64,000 nt of DNA from Lachnospiraceae bacterium MD335 (GTDB taxonomy: Bacteria > Bacillota > Clostridia > Lachnospirales > Lachnospiraceae). Shown here piece by piece: positions 46,377-55,413 of the stretch (the stretch's first letter is position 1; each line of letters opens with the position of its first letter). The notes below the pieces were generated by a model. It made no database searches and was not told the origin of the DNA. It saw only the letters and a program-made list of their open reading frames with translations. Both the position numbers and the translations under genes were made by a program. The DNA lies in the NCBI GenBank assembly GCA_000403335.2, contig KE159617.1:1076917-1140916 (forward strand), in the 5' to 3' direction.

Positions 46377-48383
46377 ATGATGAGATCACTTTTCTCTGGT
46401 GTATCAGGCTTAAAGGCACACCAGACAAGAATGGACGTTATTGGTAATAACATTGCAAATGTAAACACTACAGGATATAAGTCAAAGATTATGAATTTTT
46501 CTGATATGCTGTATCAGACAACACAGGCGGCATCCGGACCGAACGAAATGGCTGGTACGGGCGGTATCAACCCCAGACAGATTGGTCTTGGCGTAAAGAC
46601 GGCAGCAATCAACACGACAATTACACAGCCGGGTGCAACACAGTCAACAGGCAACCCGTTTGACTTAAAGTTAACAGGAGAGGCATTCTTCGTAGTTAGC
46701 GACGGAACAAATACTTATTATACAAGAGACGGGTCTTTTAACGTTGACGAGGCAGGTAATCTTTGTATGGCTAGTACAGGATATATTGTACAGGGCTGGG
46801 GCGTTGATGACAACGGCGATATTGTACAGGGCTCTGTAAGCAATCTGAATGTCATGTCAAAAAGCACCTACACTGCAGCGGCGACGACGTCTGCGACGGT
46901 TTCAGGTATTGTTGATGCTGAGGATACAAACCTTGAGACAAAAAACGGTAAAATTATGAATCTGCAGGTGCTTGATAATATGGGATATGAATACAATTTA
47001 CAGTTCGGCATCCTGCCGCAGAAGATTGTGAGCAGCGGTACAAGAGATATTCTGAATACAGAGAATGAATATGCACTTTCGGAAAAATTGTATAAGGTGG
47101 ATATTTCAAAGCTTGAGTACAGCTATGACGTTAACGGTGAAACAAGAATCCTTTCTTCTGCCGACAGTCCTGATTTACTTACGGCATTGGATAAAGCCGT
47201 TTGGGCAGACGTAAGCGCCGGCAAGTCTGCACATGTACCGGGAACAAAGGATTCTGTTGTAAAAATTACAATTGACGATGCGTTCCTGACAAATAATAAC
47301 TTAGATCTGTTAAAATACAGTGCACTGAAAGGAAAGGAGCTTACGGTAACATTTTCCGGCGAATCGGGATATGTAAAGGCTACGGCAGCGCCTACTTATC
47401 CGTTAGGTACGGATTTGGAGATTAGCAAGATTAGTGACGATGCCGTTGCACTGTTCTATGATATATCGACAACCGCGGCAAACGGAAGCTTTGAATGTAC
47501 AAGAAAAGGCACCATGACGGATGTTACGTCAATCAAGCAGAACTACAATGATGACGCCGGCAATGCAATCACGGATTATATCTTTAGGGATAATGCAGGT
47601 ACGGAAATTAAGATGCCCGACGGCAGCGAAATTTCAGGTGATTTGTACAGTGATATTATGAAGGTGCTCGGATTAGGAACACCCAATAAGATACAGGATG
47701 TCTATGTTACAAAAGAGGCAAAGGATACAAGCTCGATTGATCCGGGTAAGTATACGGTTACGCTTCTTGGTATGAGTTCAGACAGCGGACCGGTAAATAT
47801 AGATGCGCTTTTAAATAATGGAACGACCTCATGGGATTTGGTATATAATCCGACGAGCGGTCAGTTTGATTATGTAGGAGAGGCAGGAAGTGAAACATTT
47901 AATCTTGCTCTAAGTTCGATTGATGCAAAGTTTTCAAACGTGAGCGTCAATATGTCCGATACGACAAACTCATCTAATGAAGGTAAGTCAACTGTGGCAG
48001 CGAAAGCGGATGACGGACGTAAGGTAGGAAAGATGACAGGCGTGTCAATTGCGAATGACGGTATGATTACGGCAAATTACAGCAACGGTATGACTGCAAC
48101 ATTGGGACAGATCTGTGTCGGAACCTTTTCAAACGCGATGGGACTTCAGAATGAGGGTGATAACCTTTATTCGGAAACTGCAAACTCTGGTCAGTGCAGT
48201 ACGGTGGATATTAAAGCAAGCGGAACCGGATACATGACAACCGGTGTGTTGGAAATGTCAAACGTAGACCTTTCACAGGAGTTTACAAATATGATTACCA
48301 CACAGAGAGGATTTCAGGCAAACAGCCGTATCATCTCAACATCGGATACACTTCTTGAGGAGCTTGTAAATCTGAAGAGATAA
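46377..48383 (+). CDS. flgE: Flagellar hook protein FlgE (long form)
   Basis: Hook subunit of 668 residues. N-terminal GNNIANVNTTGYKSK and C-terminal VDLSQEFTNMITTQRGFQANSR are the conserved D0 helices that form the export and assembly core. About 270 extra residues lie in the middle compared with Salmonella FlgE (about 400), forming surface-exposed D1-D2 type domains. AGGAGGTCAC precedes the ATG at 46377; a second ATG follows at once. A hairpin with a short T-run follows. Confidence 0.93.
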   Translation: MMRSLFSGVSGLKAHQTRMDVIGNNIANVNTTGYKSKIMNFSDMLYQTTQAASGPNEMAGTGGINPRQIGLGVKTAAINTTITQPGATQSTGNPFDLKLTGEAFFVVSDGTNTYYTRDGSFNVDEAGNLCMASTGYIVQGWGVDDNGDIVQGSVSNLNVMSKSTYTAAATTSATVSGIVDAEDTNLETKNGKIMNLQVLDNMGYEYNLQFGILPQKIVSSGTRDILNTENEYALSEKLYKVDISKLEYSYDVNGETRILSSADSPDLLTALDKAVWADVSAGKSAHVPGTKDSVVKITIDDAFLTNNNLDLLKYSALKGKELTVTFSGESGYVKATAAPTYPLGTDLEISKISDDAVALFYDISTTAANGSFECTRKGTMTDVTSIKQNYNDDAGNAITDYIFRDNAGTEIKMPDGSEISGDLYSDIMKVLGLGTPNKIQDVYVTKEAKDTSSIDPGKYTVTLLGMSSDSGPVNIDALLNNGTTSWDLVYNPTSGQFDYVGEAGSETFNLALSSIDAKFSNVSVNMSDTTNSSNEGKSTVAAKADDGRKVGKMTGVSIANDGMITANYSNGMTATLGQICVGTFSNAMGLQNEGDNLYSETANSGQCSTVDIKASGTGYMTTGVLEMSNVDLSQEFTNMITTQRGFQANSRIISTSDTLLEELVNLKR

Positions 48384-48405
48384 TGACAGACAGCATTGAA
48401 ACGAG

Positions 48406-48431
48406 GCCCGCACCAAACAGTGCGGGCTTTT
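48406..48431 (+). terminator. Likely (leaky) terminator between flgE and flbD
   Basis: Perfect 8-bp stem GCCCGCAC/GTGCGGGC (48406-48413 and 48420-48427), loop CAAACA, followed by TTTT. It could reduce transcription into the stator and export genes. Confidence 0.65.
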
Positions 48432-48467
48432 CTGAGGATTGTGCCATAAATAAAGGGGGATTTTAGA

Positions 48468-48665
48468 ATGATAGAGGTGACGAGGCTAAACGGAACAAAG
48501 TTTTTAATTAACTCAAATCTGATAGGAACTGTTGAGGAAACGCCGGATACGGTGCTCACTTTGACGGACGGAAAAAAAATAATCGTAAAAGAATCGCGGT
48601 TGGAAGTCAAAAACCTGATTAAAACGACACGACAGGAGTATTTTTGCAGGGAAAAATTGGTATAA
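48468..48665 (+). CDS. flbD: Flagellar FlbD/SwrD family protein
   Basis: 65-residue protein beginning MIEVTRLNGTKFLINSNLI, the family signature. The SwrD homologue in Bacillus raises motor power by supporting MotAB. The start ATG follows AAAGGGGGAT. motA follows after a 205-base gap with its own promoter. Confidence 0.88.
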   Translation: MIEVTRLNGTKFLINSNLIGTVEETPDTVLTLTDGKKIIVKESRLEVKNLIKTTRQEYFCREKLV

Positions 48666-48870
48666 GTTTACATAAAAAGCACGTATCCTATGGTAAATTG
48701 ACAAAATTTCAGAAAATATTCAGAAAATTGTTGCAATTTATGTAACCTTACAGTATTATATATATATGGGAAAAATGCGTGGCGTAAGCAAATGATTGAT
48801 TTGCTTTCATATGCTTTGGCAGGATGCTTAATATACGCAAAAAGAGAAAAAGATAAAGGAGTGTGTAAAA
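48666..48870 (+). promoter_or_regulatory. motA promoter region with two overlapping CodY boxes
   Basis: Promoter TTGCAA (48731-48736), 17-base spacer, TATTAT (48754-48759). Immediately upstream, AAATTTCAGAAAATA (48704-48718, 13 of 15 to the CodY consensus) and AATATTCAGAAAATT (48715-48729, 14 of 15) overlap by 4 bases. GTTTACATAA lies at 48666-48675 and TTATGTAAC at 48738-48746, inside the promoter spacer. No gene is seen in the rest of this gap. Confidence 0.7.
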
Positions 48871-49665
48871 GTGGATTTAGCGTCTTTACTGGGTATGATT
48901 ATAGGTTTCGTATTGGTTGTATTTGGTATTTTACAAAGTGCGGGCTCGGTTTCTGGTTTGGTTTGGTTTCTTGATGCACCATCGGCACTGATTACGTTTG
49001 GAGGAGCCGTCTTTGCAACGATGACCTCCTGCACGATGCCGAACTTTGTCGGCGGTTTGAAAAGTATCGGATTGATATTTAAACCGGTAAAGGTAAATAT
49101 ACCGGAAATGATTACAAAGATTATCGAACTGTCCAACATTGCGAGAAAGGAAGGATTGCTCTCGTTGGAGGAGGCTGCCGGAAACTTGGAAGATGACTTT
49201 ATGAAAAAAGGAATTATGCTGATTGTGGACGGTACAGACCCCGAGCTTGTAAGAGGAATTCTTGAGACAGAGCTGAACAGTATTGATGAAAGACATAAAT
49301 TGAGATCAGGCTTTTGGGACTCGCTTGGTTCAATGGGTCCTGCATGGGGTATGATCGGTACCCTCGTTGGTTTGATTTGTATGCTTCAGAACATGTCTGA
49401 CCCTACGACAATCGGTCCGAAAATGGGTGTTGCCCTGATTACCACATTCTACGGTTCCATGCTTGCAAACTGGATATGCTCGCCTTGTTCTAACAAACTG
49501 CAGGCAAACAATGCGACAGAGATTAGCTCAAAAGAAATTATGATAGAGGGACTCCTTTCCATACAGGCAGGAGAAAACCCGAGAGTTATTGAGGAGAAGC
49601 TCAAATCCTTCCTTGCACCGAAGGATAGAGGCACATCAGAAGAAGGCGGTGGAGGTGAGTCTTAA
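48871..49665 (+). CDS. motA: Flagellar stator protein MotA
   Basis: Proton- or sodium-channel stator subunit, 264 residues, four membrane helices. The proline region and the conserved MGPAWGMIGTLVGLICML are visible, with cytoplasmic loop charges. The start is GTG at 48871, 9 bases after GGAG. It shares one base with motB. Confidence 0.94.
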   Translation: MDLASLLGMIIGFVLVVFGILQSAGSVSGLVWFLDAPSALITFGGAVFATMTSCTMPNFVGGLKSIGLIFKPVKVNIPEMITKIIELSNIARKEGLLSLEEAAGNLEDDFMKKGIMLIVDGTDPELVRGILETELNSIDERHKLRSGFWDSLGSMGPAWGMIGTLVGLICMLQNMSDPTTIGPKMGVALITTFYGSMLANWICSPCSNKLQANNATEISSKEIMIEGLLSIQAGENPRVIEEKLKSFLAPKDRGTSEEGGGGES

Positions 49666-50600
49666 TGGGTAAGAAAAAGGAAGAATTTAAACTCCCGCCC
49701 GGAACCCCAGAACCCTGGATGTCTACATTCTCGGATATGATGACGCTGTTGATGTGTTTCTTCGTACTTTTGTTCTCGATGTCAACCGTCGATGCGGCAA
49801 AGTTTGAGGAAGTGGCAAAGTCCTTTCAATCAACCTTTAGTATTTTTAGAGGCGGCGCGCAGGCGATCGGTGACGGTATCCTGGTCAGCAACGGTGTTAG
49901 TCAGCTCAACATGCTTGACGAGTACATTAATTCCAGCGGTAAGACGGCAGATGCCGATTCGAAGGACCAGACAAAGCTGGATAAAACAGAGCAGGCGTCT
50001 GCGGATACCGAACCTACGGATGCTACGGCGGCAGCGGCAAAAGATGCGGCGGAGCTTTTGGGATTGACACAGCAGGAGGTTCAGGAGCTTCAGGATACGG
50101 TGGAGCAGATTGAGGAAGAGAAGCTCAAAGTATCCGAAGCGCTTGCGGAAAAAATTGAAGAGGCGCTTGAAGAAAATATGATTGCGGACAAAATAGATGT
50201 GTCCGTCAATGGGGATTATGTGCTTCTTACCTTTAACGGCGCGTTTTTATTTGACTCGGGAAAAGCAGATTTAAAGACGGATGCGCTGCCTGTTTTAAAT
50301 AAAGTAGGTATGATACTTTCGAGATATGCGGAGTGGAATATTGAGATTGAAGGTCACACGGACTCCGTTCCGTTAAACGGCGGACGTTATGAAAATAACG
50401 ATGTACTCAGCAGTTACAGAGCGCTTGCGGTGTTTGACTATCTCAAGGAAAATTCAAGCATTGATCCGGGAACGGTAAAACATTCCGGACGCGGAGAGTA
50501 TATGCCGATTGCAGACAACGCGACACCCGAGGGAAGGGCAAAAAACAGACGCGTTGAGATTAAAGTATATAATTCATTGAGCTCTGGCACGATGAATTAA
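49665..50600 (+). CDS. motB: Flagellar stator protein MotB
   Basis: 311 residues. The N-terminal membrane helix TFSDMMTLLMCFFVLLFSM holds the ion-binding Asp at residue 24. A plug/linker with an acidic coiled coil (about 90-175) follows. The C-terminal OmpA-like peptidoglycan-binding domain has IEGHTDSVPLNG and RAKNRRVEI. The start is ATG at 49665, sharing one base with the motA stop. The ion used is not readable. Confidence 0.95.
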   Translation: MGKKKEEFKLPPGTPEPWMSTFSDMMTLLMCFFVLLFSMSTVDAAKFEEVAKSFQSTFSIFRGGAQAIGDGILVSNGVSQLNMLDEYINSSGKTADADSKDQTKLDKTEQASADTEPTDATAAAAKDAAELLGLTQQEVQELQDTVEQIEEEKLKVSEALAEKIEEALEENMIADKIDVSVNGDYVLLTFNGAFLFDSGKADLKTDALPVLNKVGMILSRYAEWNIEIEGHTDSVPLNGGRYENNDVLSSYRALAVFDYLKENSSIDPGTVKHSGRGEYMPIADNATPEGRAKNRRVEIKVYNSLSSGTMN

Positions 50601-50621
50601 TATAAATAAGGGGGACGAAAA

Positions 50622-51140
50622 ATGAAACGTAATTTATTATCTATCATTATCCTTGCGCTCTTGGTGGTCAACATTGTACTGTCGGCGATTATGATGGTCA
50701 CAGTGTCGAGCGCATCGAGAAAAACGGCCGCACTTGTGGCGGATATTTCCGCTATAATCGGATTGGAAATTGACGGATTACCTGCATCGGATGTAGGTGC
50801 AGCACCGGTTACGATGGCGGACACGGCTGTATACAACATTACGGCTGAGATGACTATTCCGTTGAAGAATGACGAGGATGGTACGGGTCATTATGCGGTG
50901 GGAAATGTATCGCTTTCGCTCAATAAGACACATGATGATTATAAGACATACAATGAGGAAACGCTTGCGACAAGCGAGGGCATTATCAAGGATATTATCT
51001 ATGGGGTGCTCGGAGAGCATACATTAGAGGAAGCGAGAAACAATACCGAGCAGATTAAAGCAGAAATTCTTGGAAAGATTCAGGAGAAATTCGGATCAGA
51101 GGTTATTTACGACGTATCATTTAACTTCTTATATTCATAA
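50622..51140 (+). CDS. fliL: Flagellar basal-body protein FliL
   Basis: 172 residues. An N-terminal membrane helix (about 6-27) is followed by an extracellular stomatin/SPFH-like domain that surrounds the stator. The C terminus has EARNNTEQIKAEILGKIQEKF, typical. The ATG follows AGGGGGACG. A 99-base gap follows before fliM. Confidence 0.88.
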   Translation: MKRNLLSIIILALLVVNIVLSAIMMVTVSSASRKTAALVADISAIIGLEIDGLPASDVGAAPVTMADTAVYNITAEMTIPLKNDEDGTGHYAVGNVSLSLNKTHDDYKTYNEETLATSEGIIKDIIYGVLGEHTLEEARNNTEQIKAEILGKIQEKFGSEVIYDVSFNFLYS

Positions 51141-51239
51141 AGTTTAAGGGGCTTGTATGAAAACGAAGGGGAATTGATATATTTTAGGGTTATGAACGAA
51201 AACCTCTTTGAAACAATGCTAACAGGGGGTGAATAGCGA

Positions 51240-52220
51240 ATGGGAGAGGTATTATCTCAAAGTGAGATTGACAGCTTGCTGGCAGCGCTTAGCAGCGGTG
51301 AGCTGGATGTTGAGGATATGGCGGAGAAGGACGAGCGAAGGGTCACGAATTATGACTTTAGCAGGCCGGCAAAATTCTCAAAAGAGCATCTGAGAACATT
51401 AAATATGATATTCGATCATTATGGACGATTATTGTCAACCAATTTACCGGTCTATTTGCGAAAGAATGTACAGGTAAGCGTGGCAAGTTCGGAGACGGTA
51501 ACGTTTGCCGAGTTCTCAAATGCGTTATCCAATCCGGTACTGCTTACAGTCGTGAACTTTTCTCCAATGCCGGGCAACATCATTATGGAGTTGACAAGCG
51601 GGTTGGGGTATGCGATTATAGACAGGATGCTCGGAGGAAGAGGAGATGCTTTGGAGAAACCGAGGGAGTTCTCGGAGATCGAAATGAGCATTATCGAGCG
51701 GATTATGGTTATTTGTATGCAGCTTTTGCGGGAACCGTGGAAGAATGTGGCGGAGGTCGATCCGTTCTTGGAACGAATCGAGACGAATCCGCAGTTTGCC
51801 CAGATTATTTCGCCGAGTGATATGGTGGCGCTTGTCACGATGAATGTAAAAATCGGTGAAGTGGAAGGTCTGATGAATGTATGTCTGCCGTTCTTTACAC
51901 TGGAGTCCGTTATGGACAGGTTAAATACCAAGTTTTGGTATTCGAGCATGCAGAAGGTGGATGACGAGGATTACGAGCAGTTTATTGAAAGCATGGTCCG
52001 CAGAGTGGACGTGCCTGTGAAGGCGGTTCTTGGAAAGAGCGTGATTACGGTCAATGATTTTGTCAACATACAAGTGGGAGACATTATACGGCTTGATTCG
52101 CGTGTCGAGGATGAACTCAATGTATATGTTGGGAATATAAAGAAATTCAGTGCGGTTCCGGGCGCGAGCAAGGACTCATATGCAGTAAGGGTAACATCTG
52201 TATTTAGGGAGGAGGAATAA
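51240..52220 (+). CDS. fliM: Flagellar motor switch protein FliM
   Basis: C-ring protein of 326 residues. The N-terminal LSQSEIDSLLAAL is the CheY-P-binding motif. A middle CheC-like domain (about 45-230) and a C-terminal SpoA domain (about 245-320; NVQVGDIIRLDS-type) follow. The ATG follows AGGGGGTGAATAG. Confidence 0.95.
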   Translation: MGEVLSQSEIDSLLAALSSGELDVEDMAEKDERRVTNYDFSRPAKFSKEHLRTLNMIFDHYGRLLSTNLPVYLRKNVQVSVASSETVTFAEFSNALSNPVLLTVVNFSPMPGNIIMELTSGLGYAIIDRMLGGRGDALEKPREFSEIEMSIIERIMVICMQLLREPWKNVAEVDPFLERIETNPQFAQIISPSDMVALVTMNVKIGEVEGLMNVCLPFFTLESVMDRLNTKFWYSSMQKVDDEDYEQFIESMVRRVDVPVKAVLGKSVITVNDFVNIQVGDIIRLDSRVEDELNVYVGNIKKFSAVPGASKDSYAVRVTSVFREEE

Positions 52221-52224
52221 GATA

Positions 52225-53463
52225 ATGGATGGTATGTTATCGCAGGACGAAATAAATGCGTTGTTGAACGGCGTGGATTTGTCGGCAGACAGCGGAAGTG
52301 ATGCCGGTGCAGACACTGCAACAGCAACGATGACAGGGGAAGATCCCTTGTCCGATGTGGAAAAAGACGCGATAGGAGAAGTAGCAAACATCAGTATGGG
52401 CACTTCGGCTACAACGCTCTATTCACTGGTAAATAAGAAAGTTAACATCACGACACCTGTCGTAGAGATGACAACATGGGCAGACGTAATCAAAGAATAT
52501 GAAAGACCGTGTGTATTTATTCAGATTAAATATACGGTCGGTTTGAACGGAACAAATATTTTGGTGTTAAAGGAACACGACGTAAAAGTGATCACCGACT
52601 TGATGATGGGCGGCGACGGCACGAATATTGACGGAGAGTTAACGGAGCTTCATTTGAGTGCAATCTCAGAGGCGATGAACCAAATGATGGGTTCTTCTTC
52701 GACATCACTTTCTTCTATGCTTGGAAAGACAATTGATATTAGTCCGCCGGAAGCAAGTCTTGTAGATTTGCAGTCAAAAGAGCCGAAGGAGCTTTCACCG
52801 TTCCTTGAGGATAATTTTGTAAAGATTGCTTTCAGGATGCAGATTGAGGATTTAGTAGATTCTACATTGATGCAGCTCTATCCGTTGGAGTTTGCAAAGG
52901 ATGTGTCCGATACGTTTATGAAGCAGATGATGGGAGGAGAAACGGAGGCAGCGCCGGCAGCGCCTGCACCGACACCGGCAGCTCCCGCCCCTGCGCCGAT
53001 GGCGGCGCCTGCACCCGACATGAATATGGGAATGCAGCCTCAGATGAATATGGGAATGCCTCAGGGCGGTATGGACATGAATATGGGAATGCAGCCGGGG
53101 ATGGGTATGGGAATGCAGCCTCAGATGAATATGGGAATGCCAATGATGGGCTACGGTATGCCAAACGTCAATATCCAGCCTGCTCAATTCCAAAATTTTG
53201 CGCCGGCAGGTCAGGGCGAAATGGTAAGCGCCGAGAGCATCGGACTAATCAAGGATGTACCGTTGGAGGTTACAGTAGAACTGGGACGTACCAGCAAGTC
53301 GATTTCCGATATTTTGGAGTTTGCGCCCGGTACCATTATTGAGCTTGACAAGATTGCAGGTGAACCGATTGACGTACTTGTAAACGGCAAGTTTGTCGCA
53401 AAGGGAGAGGTGGTTGTAATTGAGGAAAGTTTCGGCGTCAGAATTATGGAAATTATTAAATAA
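52225..53463 (+). CDS. fliY: Flagellar motor switch phosphatase FliY (CheC + FliN domains)
   Basis: 412 residues. The N-terminal EIDALL-like MLSQDEINALLNG can bind CheY-P. A CheC-type phosphatase domain (about 40-235) has both E-x2-N motifs, EVAN (52-55) and EAMN (149-152), so phosphatase activity is likely. A Pro-Ala and then Met-Gly-rich linker (about 240-330) follows. The C-terminal FliN/SpoA domain (about 340-412; VPLEVTVELGRTSKSI) closes the protein. The ATG is 5 bases after the fliM stop, and the GAGGAGGAATAAG ribosome site overlaps that stop. Confidence 0.94.
   Translation: MDGMLSQDEINALLNGVDLSADSGSDAGADTATATMTGEDPLSDVEKDAIGEVANISMGTSATTLYSLVNKKVNITTPVVEMTTWADVIKEYERPCVFIQIKYTVGLNGTNILVLKEHDVKVITDLMMGGDGTNIDGELTELHLSAISEAMNQMMGSSSTSLSSMLGKTIDISPPEASLVDLQSKEPKELSPFLEDNFVKIAFRMQIEDLVDSTLMQLYPLEFAKDVSDTFMKQMMGGETEAAPAAPAPTPAAPAPAPMAAPAPDMNMGMQPQMNMGMPQGGMDMNMGMQPGMGMGMQPQMNMGMPMMGYGMPNVNIQPAQFQNFAPAGQGEMVSAESIGLIKDVPLEVTVELGRTSKSISDILEFAPGTIIELDKIAGEPIDVLVNGKFVAKGEVVVIEESFGVRIMEIIK
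53020..53160 (+). repeat. Tandem repeats in the fliY linker
   Basis: A 41-bp block (53020-53060) recurs at 53101-53141 with two differences, 81 bp apart, and a partial copy lies between (53071-53100). It encodes MNMGMQPQMNMGMP-type repeats. Confidence 0.75.
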
Positions 53464-53496
53464 AGAGGTTTGATTTAGAAAGGACAGGATTATAAT

Positions 53497-53859
53497 ATGG
53501 CAAAGAGAGTTCTTATCGTGGACGATGCGGCATTCATGAGAATGATGATAAAGGATATTCTCACCAAAAACGGATATGAAGTTGCAGCGGAGGCGGAAAA
53601 CGGCAAAGTTGCCGTTAGTAAATATCAGGAGTCTTCACCGGATCTTACATTGCTCGACATTACAATGCCTGAGATGGACGGCATTCAGGCATTGAAAGCA
53701 ATCAAACAGCTTGATCCTGCTGCAAATGTGATCATGTGTTCTGCTATGGGACAGCAGGCGATGGTTATAGAGGCCATTCAGTCGGGTGCAAAAGACTTTA
53801 TTGTAAAACCGTTTCAGGCAGAACGTGTGTTAGAGGCAGTGAAGAAGGTAGTTGGTTAA
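53497..53859 (+). CDS. cheY: Chemotaxis response regulator CheY
   Basis: 120-residue single receiver domain. Acid pocket Asp9 and Asp10, phosphoacceptor Asp54 (LLDITMPEMDG), Ser82 in CSAMGQ and Lys104 in KPF are all in place. It binds FliM and FliY. The ATG follows GAAAGGACAGG. The stop overlaps the fliO start by one base (taATG). Confidence 0.94.
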   Translation: MAKRVLIVDDAAFMRMMIKDILTKNGYEVAAEAENGKVAVSKYQESSPDLTLLDITMPEMDGIQALKAIKQLDPAANVIMCSAMGQQAMVIEAIQSGAKDFIVKPFQAERVLEAVKKVVG

Positions 53860-54191
53860 TGCTGGACTCAATCGTACAACTGCTTACGGTATTGCTGATA
53901 TTTATATTTGTGTTGGCGCTTACATATTTTACGACAAAGCTGACGGCGGGGTTTCAAAAGGGAAGGTATCAAAGCGCGAATGTGGAGATTATTGAAACTT
54001 TAAGAATAGCGCCAACCAAATATATTCAGATTGTAAGAATCGGTGAAAAATATTATTCCTATGTGGTATGCAAGGATACAGTCACCTTACTGGGTGAGCT
54101 TGCAAAGGACGATCTTGCGGAAATTGCTAAAAATAATGAAAATACGGCACCGGTAAGCTTTAAAGATATTTTTGAAAAACTCAGGAAATAA
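53859..54191 (+). CDS. fliO: Flagellar export protein FliO (FliZ-like)
   Basis: About 110 residues. One N-terminal membrane helix (SIVQLLTVLLIFIFVLALTYF) is followed by a cytoplasmic FliO domain with VEIIETLRIAPTKYIQIVRIG, typical. The start ATG shares one base with the cheY stop. A longer frame upstream in the cheY gene is an artefact. Confidence 0.85.
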   Translation: MLDSIVQLLTVLLIFIFVLALTYFTTKLTAGFQKGRYQSANVEIIETLRIAPTKYIQIVRIGEKYYSYVVCKDTVTLLGELAKDDLAEIAKNNENTAPVSFKDIFEKLRK

Positions 54192-54196
54192 GGAAG

Positions 54197-55102
54197 ATGA
54201 GAAACAGATATAAAAACTATAATATAAAGCGGGAGCTCAAAAAGCTGTTCTATGCCCTTGTTATGGTGTTGCTGCTTGTAGCGGCTGATGTGGCTGTTGC
54301 CGGTGCTACGAGTGAAGATGAGGCTGCCGCGGAACATATACTGAACAATCAGCCTGATGATGACGAAAACAGGACAACAATCAATGATCCCGGTACGGCT
54401 GAAACACCGGAAGAGCTTGCGGAACTGAATATTGGAAACCGTTTTATTGTTACATATGATAACGGAAACGGTGAATTAAACGGTACACTTAGAATTTTTT
54501 TAATTCTTACGGCAATTGCAGTGTTACCGATTCTTTTGATAACTCTTACTTCATTTACAAGAATTTTAATTGTGCTGCACTTTACGAGACAGGCATTGAA
54601 TACGCAGTCGGCACCGCCAAACCAGGTATTGATTGCAATTTCCCTGTTTCTTACTTTTTTCATTATGCAGCCGGTTTTCACGCAGATTTATACAGAGGCA
54701 ATCGTGCCTTATGATGCAGGTGAAATCGAATTTGAGGAAGCGTATCAGACTGCAATAACACCGCTTCGCGATTTTATGTTCGAGCAGACGCAGATTAAAG
54801 ATATTGATGTTTTTATGCAGATTTCAAACACTGCATGGGATGGTGCAAGCAAGGAACAGGTTCCGACTTCGGTGTTGATTCCGGGCTTTATTATCAGTGA
54901 GCTTCGCAGTGCGTTTATTATTGGCTTTATCATTTATATACCGTTTATTGTAATTGATATGGTAGTGGCATCCGTGCTTATGAGTATGGGTATGATGATG
55001 CTTCCGCCGACAACAATTTCGATGCCGTTCAAAATTTTATTGTTTGTTCTTGCGGATGGTTGGAATCTTGTGATTGTAAATTTGGTGCGAACGTTTTACT
55101 GA
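54197..55102 (+). CDS. fliP: Flagellar export gate protein FliP
   Basis: 301 residues. A signal-anchor (about 15-36) is followed by an acidic extracytoplasmic stretch (about 38-95) that is longer than in Salmonella FliP. Four membrane helices follow with TSFTRILIVLHFTRQAL and SAPPNQVLIAISLFLTFF, the family motifs. It forms the export gate with FliQ and FliR. The start is ATG at 54197, 5 bases after the fliO stop. Confidence 0.95.
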   Translation: MRNRYKNYNIKRELKKLFYALVMVLLLVAADVAVAGATSEDEAAAEHILNNQPDDDENRTTINDPGTAETPEELAELNIGNRFIVTYDNGNGELNGTLRIFLILTAIAVLPILLITLTSFTRILIVLHFTRQALNTQSAPPNQVLIAISLFLTFFIMQPVFTQIYTEAIVPYDAGEIEFEEAYQTAITPLRDFMFEQTQIKDIDVFMQISNTAWDGASKEQVPTSVLIPGFIISELRSAFIIGFIIYIPFIVIDMVVASVLMSMGMMMLPPTTISMPFKILLFVLADGWNLVIVNLVRTFY

Positions 55103-55120
55103 TAAGGGGTGGTGACAAAA

Positions 55121-55390
55121 ATGACGGTGGAACTGGTTACGGATATAATGCAGGATGGGATTATGGTGGTGTTAAAGACCGCCGCGCCGCCGCTTCTTGT
55201 ATCCTTGGTAATAGGTCTTGCGATAAGCATCTTCCAGACAGTGACATCCATCCAGGAGCAGACGCTTACGTTTGTGCCTAAGGTGGTTGGAATGTTTGCC
55301 TGTCTTATGCTTTTGGGACATTGGATGTTAAATAATATGACAACGTTTATGACGGAATTGTGGAATAATTTTTCAATCTATATCAGATGA
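55121..55390 (+). CDS. fliQ: Flagellar export gate protein FliQ
   Basis: 89 residues with two membrane helices and the TSIQEQTLTFVPK motif. The ATG at 55121 follows GGGGTGGTGA; a GTG at 55109 lies inside that signal. Confidence 0.94.
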   Translation: MTVELVTDIMQDGIMVVLKTAAPPLLVSLVIGLAISIFQTVTSIQEQTLTFVPKVVGMFACLMLLGHWMLNNMTTFMTELWNNFSIYIR

Positions 55391-55413
55391 AAGAAGGGAG
55401 CAGGTAACGGACG

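Noticed and set aside
53736-53858. A longer fliO reading frame inside cheY.
   Set aside because: It is an off-frame reading of cheY; the fliO domain begins at the ATG at 53859 that shares a base with the cheY stop.
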